A DNA stretch of 64,000 nucleotides from Sinohyriopsis cumingii (taxonomy: Eukaryota; Mollusca; Bivalvia; Unionida; Unionidae), in assembly GCA_028554795.2 (NCBI GenBank), contig CM068825.1:152556053-152620052 (forward strand), read 5' to 3'. This document shows, piece after piece, positions 42,078 through 50,964 of this stretch. Position numbers and translations under genes: made by a program. The notes under the pieces were generated by a model that did not search any database, was not told where the DNA came from, and saw only the letters and a list, made by a program, of their open reading frames with translations. Numbering within the stretch: the first letter of the stretch is position 1; each line of letters opens with the position of its first letter.

Positions 42078-42542
42078 TCAACGTCGTCTTCGTCGTAAAT
42101 TCTGCTTAAGACCACTTCCCGCTATCGCGTTCATGAGTGCGTTGGTTGTTGCATCGGTGGATGACTGAGCCGCCAACGACTCTAATTTTTCTTCCACGGC
42201 GTTATTTATTACTTTACTGACATTTGCAGGCATCACTGTCGTTGATGGCATCACCGGTGGTTTCTGTTTTCTTTTTCTCACCAACGACATTAGTTTGTCC
42301 TTTGCTGCAGAAAACGCCTTTCCGGCAACATCTCCAATAGCGCTGATTCCCTTATCACGAATAACATCAATAGCCTTCATTCCTAATTGTTTGGCTAACG
42401 GCGCCACTTTTGGAGCCATTCTTGTAAATAACCCCTCAATGGTGCTACCGATACCATCTCCATAGTACGCGCGGTAAACAGGCAATCGCGAGTTTACCAC
42501 GTAGACGAGTACTGGTTTATCATGGTTGTAGTGTATGATCAT
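42078..42542 (-). CDS. pVI-like / minor virion protein with basic tail (Polinton C)
   Basis: About 154 residues from the ATG at 42542 (MIIHYNHDKPVLVYVV), a start favoured by the shared motif over the more upstream in-frame ATG at 42578. The middle is an amphipathic glycine/alanine region, YYGDGIGSTIEGLFTRMAPK then AIGDVAGKAFSAAKD, and the C-terminus is arginine-rich (LKQNLRRRRR). This combination of amphipathic helix and basic tail recurs next to capsid genes in Polintons and suggests a membrane-lytic or DNA-binding virion protein. Family role inferred. Confidence 0.55.
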   Translation of the reverse strand: MIIHYNHDKPVLVYVVNSRLPVYRAYYGDGIGSTIEGLFTRMAPKVAPLAKQLGMKAIDVIRDKGISAIGDVAGKAFSAAKDKLMSLVRKRKQKPPVMPSTTVMPANVSKVINNAVEEKLESLAAQSSTDATTNALMNAIAGSGLKQNLRRRRR

Positions 42543-42558
42543 CTTTATTATAAAAACA

Positions 42559-42574
42559 CCAGTTTTCCAATTAA
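42559..42574 (-). promoter_or_regulatory. Shared upstream motif, pVI-like gene (variant)
   Basis: Coding orientation TTAATTGGAAAACTGG, overlapping the stop codon of the preceding 348-residue ORF and 16 bases before the ATG at 42542; the spacer ends ATAATAAAG. Confidence 0.55.
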
Positions 42575-43539
42575 TCATCCACGAGCTCGTCTATGAGCGT
42601 TCGATATGCATTAATGTCCATGATACCGCCTGCAAATAACCGCCTGAAAATATCAGCGGCCTCATTGATTATTTCCGGAGAGTTATTTCCGGCTCGTTTT
42701 CCTCCGATTAGTACTTCCAGCCGTGATATATCACTGAGAACACTACCAGGACAAGCGTTTTCAACCACACCGCTGTATCCTTTTCCTTTTTTTGGTTTTG
42801 TACCTTTAACCTTATCGAGGAATGCTTTGTAATCGGGATCACCACGTGGTACCGCATCTTTATATTTACTTGCTAAATACACCATTCTTACCCAATTCTT
42901 TAACTCCTTTACATTTTCCTCGTAACCGCTATTGATATGCTTCTTATCTCGTGTGCTCTTAGCAAAATTTGTGACAGTAAAATCAACTAATTCTTCCTCG
43001 CTGTCGAAGCCTCTAATTTTATCTATTGTGTCCTTTTTGAGTACATTACGGGGTATAATCTCCCCCTTCTCTTTTTTTTTCGGTGTTTCTTCCGGTATTT
43101 CTTCCGGTATTTCTTCTTCTGGTTCTTTCGCAGTAGCACCTAGTTCTTCTTCGTCGGCCATTGTAACATAAGGTTCTTGTGGGTCCGTTATAGCGAGTGG
43201 TGGTGGCCTCCGTGTTGTAGCAACCGCTATTTCCGCAGGAAGTGTTTCTAAAGACCTTTTTGTTTGTTCGGTCTGAGCCGCTATCTTTTCAAGTACGCCA
43301 AGCAGTGGCGCCTTTTTCTTTCTTTCTTCGTCGGGAATATCCCCGTATATCGCTGTTTTCACATCCTTGGTTGCACTCGTTATCGGAGCAAAGAGTTGTT
43401 CACTTCCAACAGTAAAATCAGTTTGTAGTTGCTGCCGCGTTTGAAGTTGTTCTCGGACCCTGTCTCGTAACGGTATGAACTTTTTAAGCGCCGCTAGCCG
43501 TTCTCTGGCTAGCCGAGTAGTAAGTGATTCACCCACCAT
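42571..43539 (-). CDS. Conserved Polinton protein of unknown function, ~322 residues (Polinton C)
   Basis: The preferred start is the ATG at 43539 (MVGESLTTRLARERLAALKK), because the upstream in-frame extension is a translation of a G-run and looks spurious. There is a helical N-terminus, a Glu/Pro/Lys-rich linker (EEEIPEEIPEETPKKKE), a conserved charged middle, and a C-terminal segment LEVLIGGKRAGNNSPEIINE followed by AGGIMDINAYRTLID. The GGKRAGNNS-x-E-I-x-N-E segment is a landmark of a protein found in many animal Polintons beside capsid genes. Its function is unknown. It overlaps the start region of the pVI-like gene. Confidence 0.55.
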   Translation of the reverse strand: MVGESLTTRLARERLAALKKFIPLRDRVREQLQTRQQLQTDFTVGSEQLFAPITSATKDVKTAIYGDIPDEERKKKAPLLGVLEKIAAQTEQTKRSLETLPAEIAVATTRRPPPLAITDPQEPYVTMADEEELGATAKEPEEEIPEEIPEETPKKKEKGEIIPRNVLKKDTIDKIRGFDSEEELVDFTVTNFAKSTRDKKHINSGYEENVKELKNWVRMVYLASKYKDAVPRGDPDYKAFLDKVKGTKPKKGKGYSGVVENACPGSVLSDISRLEVLIGGKRAGNNSPEIINEAADIFRRLFAGGIMDINAYRTLIDELVDD

Positions 43540-43617
43540 TATTGCAATTGCTCCGCAATTTCTAATTTCCCGCCGAGTGTGGCAGGAATGGGGGGGGGGG
43601 GGCGAATATGTATACAT

Positions 43618-44001
43618 TTAATGTGCCATCGGGGGCTCCACGGAGTTTTCGTCTATAATCCTTCTAATGTTTTTGATCTTACTAGAAATCTCCCGGCGTC
43701 GTTCATAAACACGTCCAAGTTTTTTTCGTATTATTTCAACGGCAGTAAATAGTCCAATGAATGCATTTACGTCATTGTGGTACAGGTTCTCATTAATCGT
43801 ATGTTGTAATCGTTTTATAAAAAAGTACTCGCGGGCCAGGGTAAAACGCCCCCGTTTCGATTGTTCGTTAATAATCTCATAATCGGATAATATTTTTTCG
43901 CTGTTGAGACCATCAGATAATTCAATTCCTTGATTTTTTAATTTTGAAATCTCGGTTAATATATTATTGATGTCTTCGATATTCATATTCTTATAAAACA
44001 T
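43618..44001 (-). CDS. Hypothetical helical protein (Polinton C)
   Basis: About 127 residues from the ATG at 44001 (MFYKNMNIEDINNILTEI). Predicted largely alpha-helical and charged, with KRLQHTINENLYHNDVNAFI and a basic helix RRREISSKIKNIRRIID near the end. I do not recognise a family. The position between the 348-residue-type gene and the HNH gene, on the same strand, suggests membership in the same expression block. Confidence 0.4.
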   Translation of the reverse strand: MFYKNMNIEDINNILTEISKLKNQGIELSDGLNSEKILSDYEIINEQSKRGRFTLAREYFFIKRLQHTINENLYHNDVNAFIGLFTAVEIIRKKLGRVYERRREISSKIKNIRRIIDENSVEPPMAH

Positions 44002-44127
44002 CTTATTTTTAAATAAAAAAAAAATTATTTTACAAAATGAACCCTGCGTATCAATCCCTAGGTGTGTATTGATAGTATTAGAGGTATTACAGTTGGTTGA
44101 AACAGACAATTCGTCACGGCGACTTCG

Positions 44128-44646
44128 TCACTCGCTGATATAATCGGAGGATTTATTTATATATGAAAATCGAATTCTGTGTCCATTTTTACCTGATAAA
44201 GCTGTTTGATATACTCGTTCTGCTACTTTTCGTATTGAGGCTCCACAAATGTCAAAGTATCTACTGGCTTCATTCATCGACTGAAAAGTTTTTTCTTCGT
44301 GCGTTATTGTATCAAACGATTTGACGCTCTTTGCTTTTTTTGCGTGCTTCCCTGTTTTACCTTTTTTGACATTCTGACTTTGAGTAATGGACTGTAGGTT
44401 TATAAGAGAATTATTTAGACGATCAGAATCAGTGTGATCAATAACGAAACCATTCTCGATTGGACCCTTAAACGTTTCATATACCACCCTGTGAACAAAA
44501 TACTTCTTCTTTCCGGCACCAAATGTCAAATACCCCTGATTATTTACGGTACCAACCGGCTTCTTCAGTCTGCGGTTTCTAACAACGCCGTCGCGAGATG
44601 TCTCGTAATTAACGAGCACAGGATGCGGCTGAAATTTTTGGTCCAT
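44128..44646 (-). CDS. HNH endonuclease with NUMOD-type DNA-binding repeat (Polinton C)
   Basis: 172 residues from the ATG at 44646. Residues ~10-40 have the NUMOD4-like pattern YETSRDGVVRNRRLKKPVG. Residues ~50-85 hold the HNH nuclease core, VHRVVYETFKG then GFVIDHTDSDRLNNSLINLQ, with His/Asp-His/Asn positions present. The C-terminal part, KTFQSMNEASRYFDICGASI, resembles the NUMOD1 helix-turn-helix. This is the domain order of free-standing homing-type nucleases of phages and large DNA viruses. It could be a selfish passenger or an element function; no intein or intron was seen next to it. Confidence 0.75.
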   Translation of the reverse strand: MDQKFQPHPVLVNYETSRDGVVRNRRLKKPVGTVNNQGYLTFGAGKKKYFVHRVVYETFKGPIENGFVIDHTDSDRLNNSLINLQSITQSQNVKKGKTGKHAKKAKSVKSFDTITHEEKTFQSMNEASRYFDICGASIRKVAERVYQTALSGKNGHRIRFSYINKSSDYISE

Positions 44647-44659
44647 TTGTATAATAATA

Positions 44660-44995
44660 CTACTTGTCTAATTCATTATTTGGTTTAATTATAAATCTTT
44701 CAATGTAGTCTTGAGGAGTTTTGATGATTTTGTCTTTGACGGAGTCAGCGGTGGGGTCAATGACGGCGTTTTTTATTCGCTTGTCGTAATAACGTTTTAA
44801 CTCTCTGTATCGCTTTCCGCCACAATTGATACATAATTGTGATTTTTCTCTTACACCAACGTGGCAAACCAAGCACGGGAGGGGACCAAGAGAACCATTA
44901 CGAACGCTTTGTAAATGATACCCGCAGAATTCACCTCTACATGATTTATTGCACGGGGTTGTCGACCCAATCATCAACCATTTGCAGTGATTCAT
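44660..44995 (-). CDS. Cys-rich zinc-binding protein (Polinton C)
   Basis: 111 residues from the ATG at 44995 (MNHCKWLMIGSTTPCNKSCR). Eight to ten cysteines with His: CKW-x-x-I-G-S-T-T-P-C-N-K-S-C, FCGYHL, PCLVCHVGVREKSQLCINC-GG. The pattern suggests two zinc-binding units. Small proteins with this layout occur in other invertebrate Polintons and in the same neighbourhood. The function is unknown; regulation of replication or transcription is a guess. It is divergently arranged to the polymerase region, sharing a 40-bp AT-rich intergenic stretch. Confidence 0.5.
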   Translation of the reverse strand: MNHCKWLMIGSTTPCNKSCRGEFCGYHLQSVRNGSLGPLPCLVCHVGVREKSQLCINCGGKRYRELKRYYDKRIKNAVIDPTADSVKDKIIKTPQDYIERFIIKPNNELDK

Positions 44996-45034
44996 TATAC
45001 TATATTCTTTTATTTAAATACTTGTTTTAATTAT

Positions 45035-48000
45035 ATGGAGGAGGAGTTCAAGAAACTAGCAGCAATTAAGCCCTGGAAAAATATTAGGTTTAATCTCGAC
45101 AGAGTCCTCAAGGACGCACCAAAAGCGTTAATAAACGATAAAACCCTGTTAAATAAAATCCGTGATTGTATCAATGAATTCAAGCGTGATGGTGCATCTC
45201 ATAGTTGGTCAACATTTCGAATTGATGGCGTTGTTGATGCTACCATGAACGACAAACGCGCGGCAACGATAATATCACAACTTGACGGTAAAAAGTATTT
45301 CTTCAGAGTAAAATTCATTGTCCGGGTGGAATCAGGTAATTGGATCATACGTGATAAATTTGAACCAGTTCTCAGCGACAAGAAAACAGTCATTATTAGC
45401 CGCGACTCCAAGCCGGGGCTGTTAACCGGAATTGACAGACCATACTATGAACGAGCGTATCCTGAAACAGCAGTTGTTTATGGAATATACCCGTTAAATA
45501 AGAAACCTGATATCCGAAAACTGAAACCAATGAGACAGTCAACGGGGATAAATTGTGTAGCAGAACGAGTAATAGAGCATTTTACAAATGCCTGTCGAGG
45601 AAACAAATTGACTGATTTACGACGTAGCAAAATCAACCAGTGGGAGGAGACAGTGCGCGAGCGTGGAGCAACCATCAGCGACATAGCGAGATTAGAAACG
45701 TCGTTGAGATTTCCAATAACCGTTACAACGATAACCGGTGAAGTATTATACGAATCAAAGTACAAATCAAAGGGAGCCCCAATCAAAATTATTGATCATA
45801 ACGAACACGCATGGACGTCCGCGATCACAGTATTTCCACGGGATAGAACAGTAAAGTATATCCCCGGGGAATTCCTGGGAGAGGACGGTTTTCTCGCGGA
45901 GAGGAAACTATTTGATGCTATTGCTTGTTTGCGTAAAGACGACCCTGTGTCAGTGTGGTTACTTCGCAGCGCTGAAAACGATGCGGATACCTTTGATCAG
46001 TTTGTAAGGCCAAACGGTGAATTATACCGCACTGAAGCGTTTCACAACAAGATGAAAAAAACCGCCATGGAATTTGGAGAGCATGATGAACAACTGCTAA
46101 CAAATTGTTTTACGATTCCATCGGTTGCAGCTCATGTTGCAGCAAGGAAAAATGCGTGGAGTCCAACACGCAAGGAATTTCTACCGGATGTACAATCCAG
46201 TTGTTTGGAATACTATCACGGTGGACTATGGAACACTGAATACAACCGCGACGCTATGATCTCGGTTGATATGGTTGCCTGTTATCCAGCGAGTTTTCTC
46301 GGGTATGGATCCGCCGCTGAGTACTTCAAACGATTTGGACACCCCAGACATGAAATGACTCGTGTTGCTATTAATGGACCACTGCCTGATTTTGATTTAA
46401 CCGGATTCGCTCGCATAGTATCATTTGAATTCGCAGCATGACTTCATCGCTGTTGCTATATTTGGATCGGTAGACACATGGCTGAAAAGAAGTGGTTGCC
46501 AATAGCGCTGCTACGGTATATGATTGATTGTAAAATGCTAATTTCGTTGATTGTCGGTGACGCGATTATATCATATCGGGCGCAGACTGAAGTCTGGTTA
46601 CCAGAACCAGAGCGTCTAGATAGCATAATTGACGAGTCCAGAAAACACATTGATGCCGACGAGGAATATATCATCGAATGGTCCAGGAGGATATTTAACC
46701 AACGAAACCGCGAGGCAAAAGATCTCGGTAGAAGAATAATCGGTAAGTTTACACAAGGTGGAAAAAACTGCGACTACAAACGATATTGCTCACGGCTGAT
46801 TATAGATGACGCAGAATATAATTTTGTAATCAAGGACGCAGTGGCGAAAAATAGATACGTGAACTGTAAAACAGCTTTCTTGTCCAATGGAACAAGGTTG
46901 GGTACAGTTGTTACCTACAGCGATGGAGACAGTCCGGCATATCCACATTTGAGGGCGTCTATGCTGGGTTATGCCGCTATCAATTTATTTTCGATGATAA
47001 ATAGATTTCCCGACACCGCGGTTAGAGTTGCAATTGATTCATTTTACATAGACGTAAAGTATAAGGGAAACATAGCCGAGTTTACTAGTCCGGACGAGAG
47101 TTGGGGTACATGGAGAATTAAAAAAGAAATACGACGCGATTATTCCCCGTCAGCAGATGTCACCGTTGAAAACAACTACTTACGCGGTGATGATCTATCA
47201 GAATGGTCTAATGCACCACCAATATCCGACCCCATCTGTATATACAAGACGGTTTATTTAAGCGGCTGTGGCGGGTCAGGAAAGACGACTCGGGCAATTG
47301 AATTATTTCGAACGCGGGCAAGTATAATCGTGCTTACACCGACCCATAGACTAGCGCGAGAGATAAAACAACGAAATGTTGACGCCGTTACTTATCACAG
47401 CTTTTTTCGATACAGCGGCGGTGAGTGGACTCCTGATCGAATGGGTGAAAAATTTATTCCTGAGGTTATCATCTGGGATGAGATATGTACTGTTTCGTTA
47501 GATGTTTTACAAATGTTTCTTGAGTGGTTGCTGCTCGCGAATACAGCGGTGATAATGTGCGGAGATCATGGCCAACCACCACCATTTGTCGGCGAGGGTC
47601 CACACGATTGGTTAAAGGGTTTTGTGGACTATTATGAAGAAACCGATACTGATTACCGAGCACTTGATGAACAACTGCGCGAGGTTAAAAAATTAATCAG
47701 ATTACAGCCGGATAGAATTCAATGTGAAATAATCCGCGAGGTAATTCCGGAAACGCCGTTAAATGAATTCTGGGAAACATGGAGACCAAACGATTTGATT
47801 GTAGCGAGTAGAAAGATAGTCAGAGACGCACTTCAGCGGAAGTTGTTTACGTTGCATAAGGAAAAGTTTCCAAAGCGCCCAGTGCCGTTATGTTATAGAC
47901 CCGCGGATACACGGCGGCAGAACATTGAAGTTGAAATCCCGGGCCCGACAGCATCGGGGACAAAAAAACAAATTCTCGTGCTGAATGATATCGTGCTCGT

Positions 48001-48501
48001 TGATATCAGCGTCGTCGAGGACGCGCTACGTGCTGATAAATCCCCGTGGACGCTAGGATACGCAACGACAATACATTCCTCGCAGGGACTGACTATCACG
48101 GATACAATTGTTTGGATGGTTGATAATCGCATCGAATGGTCAAATCTAGTCTATCTTGCAGTGTCCAGAGTACGGAGAATAAATCAGCTTCGAAGAATTG
48201 TTGTTGACGGAGTCAGTGACGAAGTCATCGATGCAAGCGTCATCGATAGAAAACTCTCGGGTTACCGCCAACAGGATAAAAAAAACAGCGGCGTTTTGAT
48301 ATTGATGCCGAATTAATAATTGCGTTACGACAACAACAGAATAATCACTGCGCGAGTTGTAATTGTGTAATGCGCTGGCGTTATTCGGATAAAGACGCTC
48401 GCCAATTTACCGTGGACAGGATCGATAACAGTCTCGGTCATGTCAAAACCAATGTGAGGTTGACCTGTCTTGAGTGCAATAGACGCAACGGCGCTAGTTA
48501 A
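45035..48501 (+). pseudogene. Replication region: divergent family B polymerase, SF1 helicase and HNH motif (Polinton C)
   Basis: The start is the ATG at 45035 (MEEEFKKLAAIKPW). Landmarks in order: HGGLWNTEYN and ISVDMVACYPASFLGYG (palm motif A type) by 46310; GKFTQGGK, YPHLRASMLGYA and VRVAIDSFYID (motif C type) by 47050; then SF1 helicase motifs GCGGSGKTT (Walker A, ~47270), EVIIWDEICTVS (Walker B), IMCGDHGQPP, YATTIHSSQGL and NLVYLAVSRVRR (~48170); and a terminal HNH-like segment with CASC, TVDRIDNSLGH and CLECNRRN up to 48501. No 3'-5' exonuclease motifs were recognised. Helicases are not standard parts of animal Polintons. The region looks broken at a small number of points. Confidence 0.75.
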
Positions 48502-49438
48502 GACCACGCGGGGGTAATTGAGTATCGTCAGGTATCACTTGTAGTTGCTCGCGTGTAAACCCCCGCTGTGGGGCAGTTGAATCCAGTCTATAGATCGGTG
48601 GTCTATCAGTTGATCGTGTTATCGTTGATATGTTATGTGTGGTAACACTCCAGATAGGATCAGTAGCTCTTTTTTTACCGCCTTCAAGCTCTCCTGGTTC
48701 ATATAGATATCTAACAGTGACATCGCCGAGAATCGGCTTGGAAACGCTATCTATTTTTGATCTTCCGGGTATATACTCGTATTTAATCGCGTCGCTGGGC
48801 TTCATGTTGATTGCTCGGGTAATCTCGTTATTTAACGCTGCAATTACGCCTGGTAACCTTTTGACCCATTCACGAGATCGTTTTTCTTGGATGAATTCCC
48901 TCGCGTATTGATATCCAAATAACCGTTCAGCAACAGTCCGATTGAATCGTTCAACAATTGCCTGATCACGATGTAGCGCAGTATGACCTCGTCGTATCGC
49001 GACGCTATGATGTTTCAGCGTTGATAAAACAGCGCCGCGAAATTCACTACCAGGATCAACTTGTAATAGATTTGGCCAGCGCAGAGGACCTCTTCGATAA
49101 ATCCGCTCAAACGCATCGGCCACTTCAGTTGCTGACTTTGTTTTTAACGGCTCCGCTTGTTTGTATCGACTCGCAACATCAACTACGGTTAGCGCGTATT
49201 TGTAACCGTTGTCATGCGGCAGAAATAGTATATCAGCCTGATGAACTTCATTAGGTACGCTGACATCAAAGCGCGAAAAGTTGATTTGTTTAGGCGGTGG
49301 TAGATAGATTTGCCATATAGCCTGTCTGGATAACCAATTAGCCGCAGTGGCCCTCGTTATTTTTGCAGCGCTTGCAAGCTTACCAATTGCGACCTTCCCC
49401 TTCCAGTATCCTCTCGGAGAATAATAGATGGATTCCAT
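48502..49438 (-). CDS. DDE integrase (Polinton C)
   Basis: About 314 residues from the ATG at 49438 (MESIYYSPRGYWKGK), a start supported by the shared motif 19 bases upstream rather than the in-frame ATG at 49495. An N-terminal helix-turn-helix-like part (ITRATAANWLSRQ) is followed by the catalytic core: first D in VHQADILFLPHD, second D in LLQVDPGSEFRG, and E in DQAIVERFNRTV. The C-terminal SH3-like tail contains VRYLYEPGELEGGKKR. The family inserts Polinton DNA and makes the 5-6-bp duplication. The frame is open throughout and all three catalytic residues are present. The stop codon is at 48494-48496. Confidence 0.88.
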
Positions 49439-49457
49439 GTTGTTATTATAAACGCTA

Positions 49458-49470
49458 GCGTTTTCAATTA
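49458..49470 (-). promoter_or_regulatory. Shared upstream motif, integrase gene
   Basis: Coding orientation TAATTGAAAACGC, 19 bases before the ATG at 49438; the spacer reads TAGCGTTTATAATAACAAC. Confidence 0.6.
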
Positions 49471-50005
49471 CCAGCGCGAGAAGCTCCGCTTCCAATCATT
49501 AATTTACCTTTCATAGCCGATTTTACCAACCATGAGGCCAATTTTTCTTTGAAGGATTTATCAGGAATAGCATTTAACGCGTGAATTAATTTTACATCCG
49601 CGATATGACGCTGTTGCAGATCGCTACTTTTGTAGTAAGCAACATCATGAGCATGACACGCCTTATCGATAGCGTTTATTGGATACTCACCGGGTTTGGG
49701 TTGATTTTGATCATCGAGTCTGATATCTAATCGCGTTCCGGGGCCACAGTAGCTATATCCTGGGAGGTGTTTTTCTCCTGGATACTTTGCCCACGGGGTT
49801 CCGGGGAGTTTTGATAACTTGGCTGCGATGTCACCTCCTCGCTTTTTTTTAAAACATTCCCGGGTCCAATAGAAATAAATCTAAATTTCTTTATACCGCA
49901 TTGTACACACTTACCAGTAAGCGCCGATCTGTTATTTCTTGTTGTAACGGTTGTCATATCATTTGTGCCAGTACGCACTCTACACTTCACACAATATAGA
50001 TCCAT
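49464..50005 (-). pseudogene. DUF5679 zinc domain and phospholipase-A2-like part (Polinton C)
   Basis: From the ATG at 50005: MDLYCVKCRVRTGTND, then SALTGKCVQCGIKKFRFI, a two-CxxC zinc ribbon of the DUF5679 type seen in Polintons and some viruses. Downstream is a parvovirus-VP1-like PLA2 signature: YCGPGTRLDIRL (calcium-loop type), NAIDKACHAHDVAYY (catalytic His-Asp) and IADVKLIHAL. In parvoviruses the PLA2 domain breaches the endosome during entry. The combination points to a virion entry factor. The region looks broken. Confidence 0.65.
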
Positions 50006-50010
50006 AATTT

Positions 50011-50685
50011 ATGTATAGAGATATGAATATAATTGACTTTTCAGCGACTAAAACAAGAGAACCAGTTAAGCATGTTGCAGCGTTACCAAACTCGATCCGG
50101 ATGATTATCATCGGACCATCTGGATCCGGCAAGACGCAATTGTTACTTAATTTAATAATGAGATGGATGAAGTGGGATAAGTTGTATTTAATCGTCCCTA
50201 GCGTAGATGATCAACGATGCTACGAGGTGTTGAAAGATTTCAACGAGAATGCATCAGCGATCGCTGAAAAAAATGTTATTGAGTTTATTACAGATATCAA
50301 TGATGCACCAGGTATCGATGATATTGATGGCGACGTTAACAATCTAGTCGTGCACGATGATGTTATGTTAGACAATCAAAAAAATCCAGCTAGGATATTT
50401 TCCAGAGGCAGGCATAAAAACACTGACGTGATATATGTCACTCAACGATACACTCAGATTCCAAAAGTAATCAGAGACAACTGTAATATTCTTGCTGTGT
50501 TCAACGGCGTCGATACACACACGCTACGAAATATTTGGCAGACATGGTGCGGCGGTGACATGAACTTTAATGTTTTTCGAAACTTTTTTAGTCATGCTCA
50601 GTCGACCCCACATGGATTCGTAACGATAAATTTACATGATCCTCAGACACGATATCGTATCGGACTTGACCAAATATTCGGTTAG
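50011..50685 (+). CDS. FtsK/A32-type packaging ATPase (Polinton C)
   Basis: 224 residues from the ATG at 50011 (MYRDMNIIDFSATKTREP). Walker A IIIGPSGSGKTQ at residues ~32-43, Walker B NLVVHDDVM near 110, and the downstream sensor-like segment DVIYVTQRYTQIPKVIRDN. It is shorter than many FtsK proteins but normal for the A32-like packaging ATPases of Polintons and nucleocytoplasmic viruses, which drive DNA into capsids. The frame is open, ending only 13 bases before the right terminal repeat. Divergent from the DUF5679/PLA2 part, with which it shares a five-base gap. Confidence 0.88.
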   Translation: MYRDMNIIDFSATKTREPVKHVAALPNSIRMIIIGPSGSGKTQLLLNLIMRWMKWDKLYLIVPSVDDQRCYEVLKDFNENASAIAEKNVIEFITDINDAPGIDDIDGDVNNLVVHDDVMLDNQKNPARIFSRGRHKNTDVIYVTQRYTQIPKVIRDNCNILAVFNGVDTHTLRNIWQTWCGGDMNFNVFRNFFSHAQSTPHGFVTINLHDPQTRYRIGLDQIFG

Positions 50686-50698
50686 TTGTAAATAATTT

Positions 50699-50959
50699 TC
50701 ATTGTAAATAGCCACTTAGCAGCAGGGAGGGCGATGACATCGACGCGGTCGTCGCGCTTTTTTACCGGGCGCTGACGACGCTGGGATCGGCGCGCAGAAG
50801 GTATTAATTAAACCAAATGACGATTGGACGATCCCCCCCCGACGACGACGTCGTTTTTTTTTACCAGGCGCTGACGACACCGGATCCGCTGAGTGCAGAA
50901 AGTATTAATTAAACCAAATGACGATTGGACAAAATGTCCGATTCGCCCTCCCTGCTGCT
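50699..50959 (-). repeat. Right terminal inverted repeat of Polinton C
   Basis: Mirror of 35811-36070, with one substitution (GCGCCCGG for GCGTCCGG in the same orientation) and one extra C in a C-run. Confidence 0.93.
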
Positions 50960-50964
50960 GCCTC
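50960..50964 (+). repeat. Target-site duplication, right (GCCTC)
   Basis: Partner of 35806-35810. Confidence 0.8.

Larger units (their letters stand above)
35811..50959. mobile_element. Polinton C: near-complete Polinton/Maverick element (fossil, young)
   Basis: A 15,149-bp element with 260/261-bp terminal inverted repeats starting AGCAGCAGGGAGGGCGA, flanked on both sides by GCCTC (35806-35810 and 50960-50964). A 5-6-bp duplication is usual for this family. It carries integrase, packaging ATPase, protease, major and minor capsid proteins, a fibre and a replication region. Most genes have open frames; about five breaks are apparent overall, so it looks nearly whole but not intact. The two termini differ by one substitution and one homopolymer step, indicating a young insertion. 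Base composition and codon use differ from the AT-rich flanks. Confidence 0.93.
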
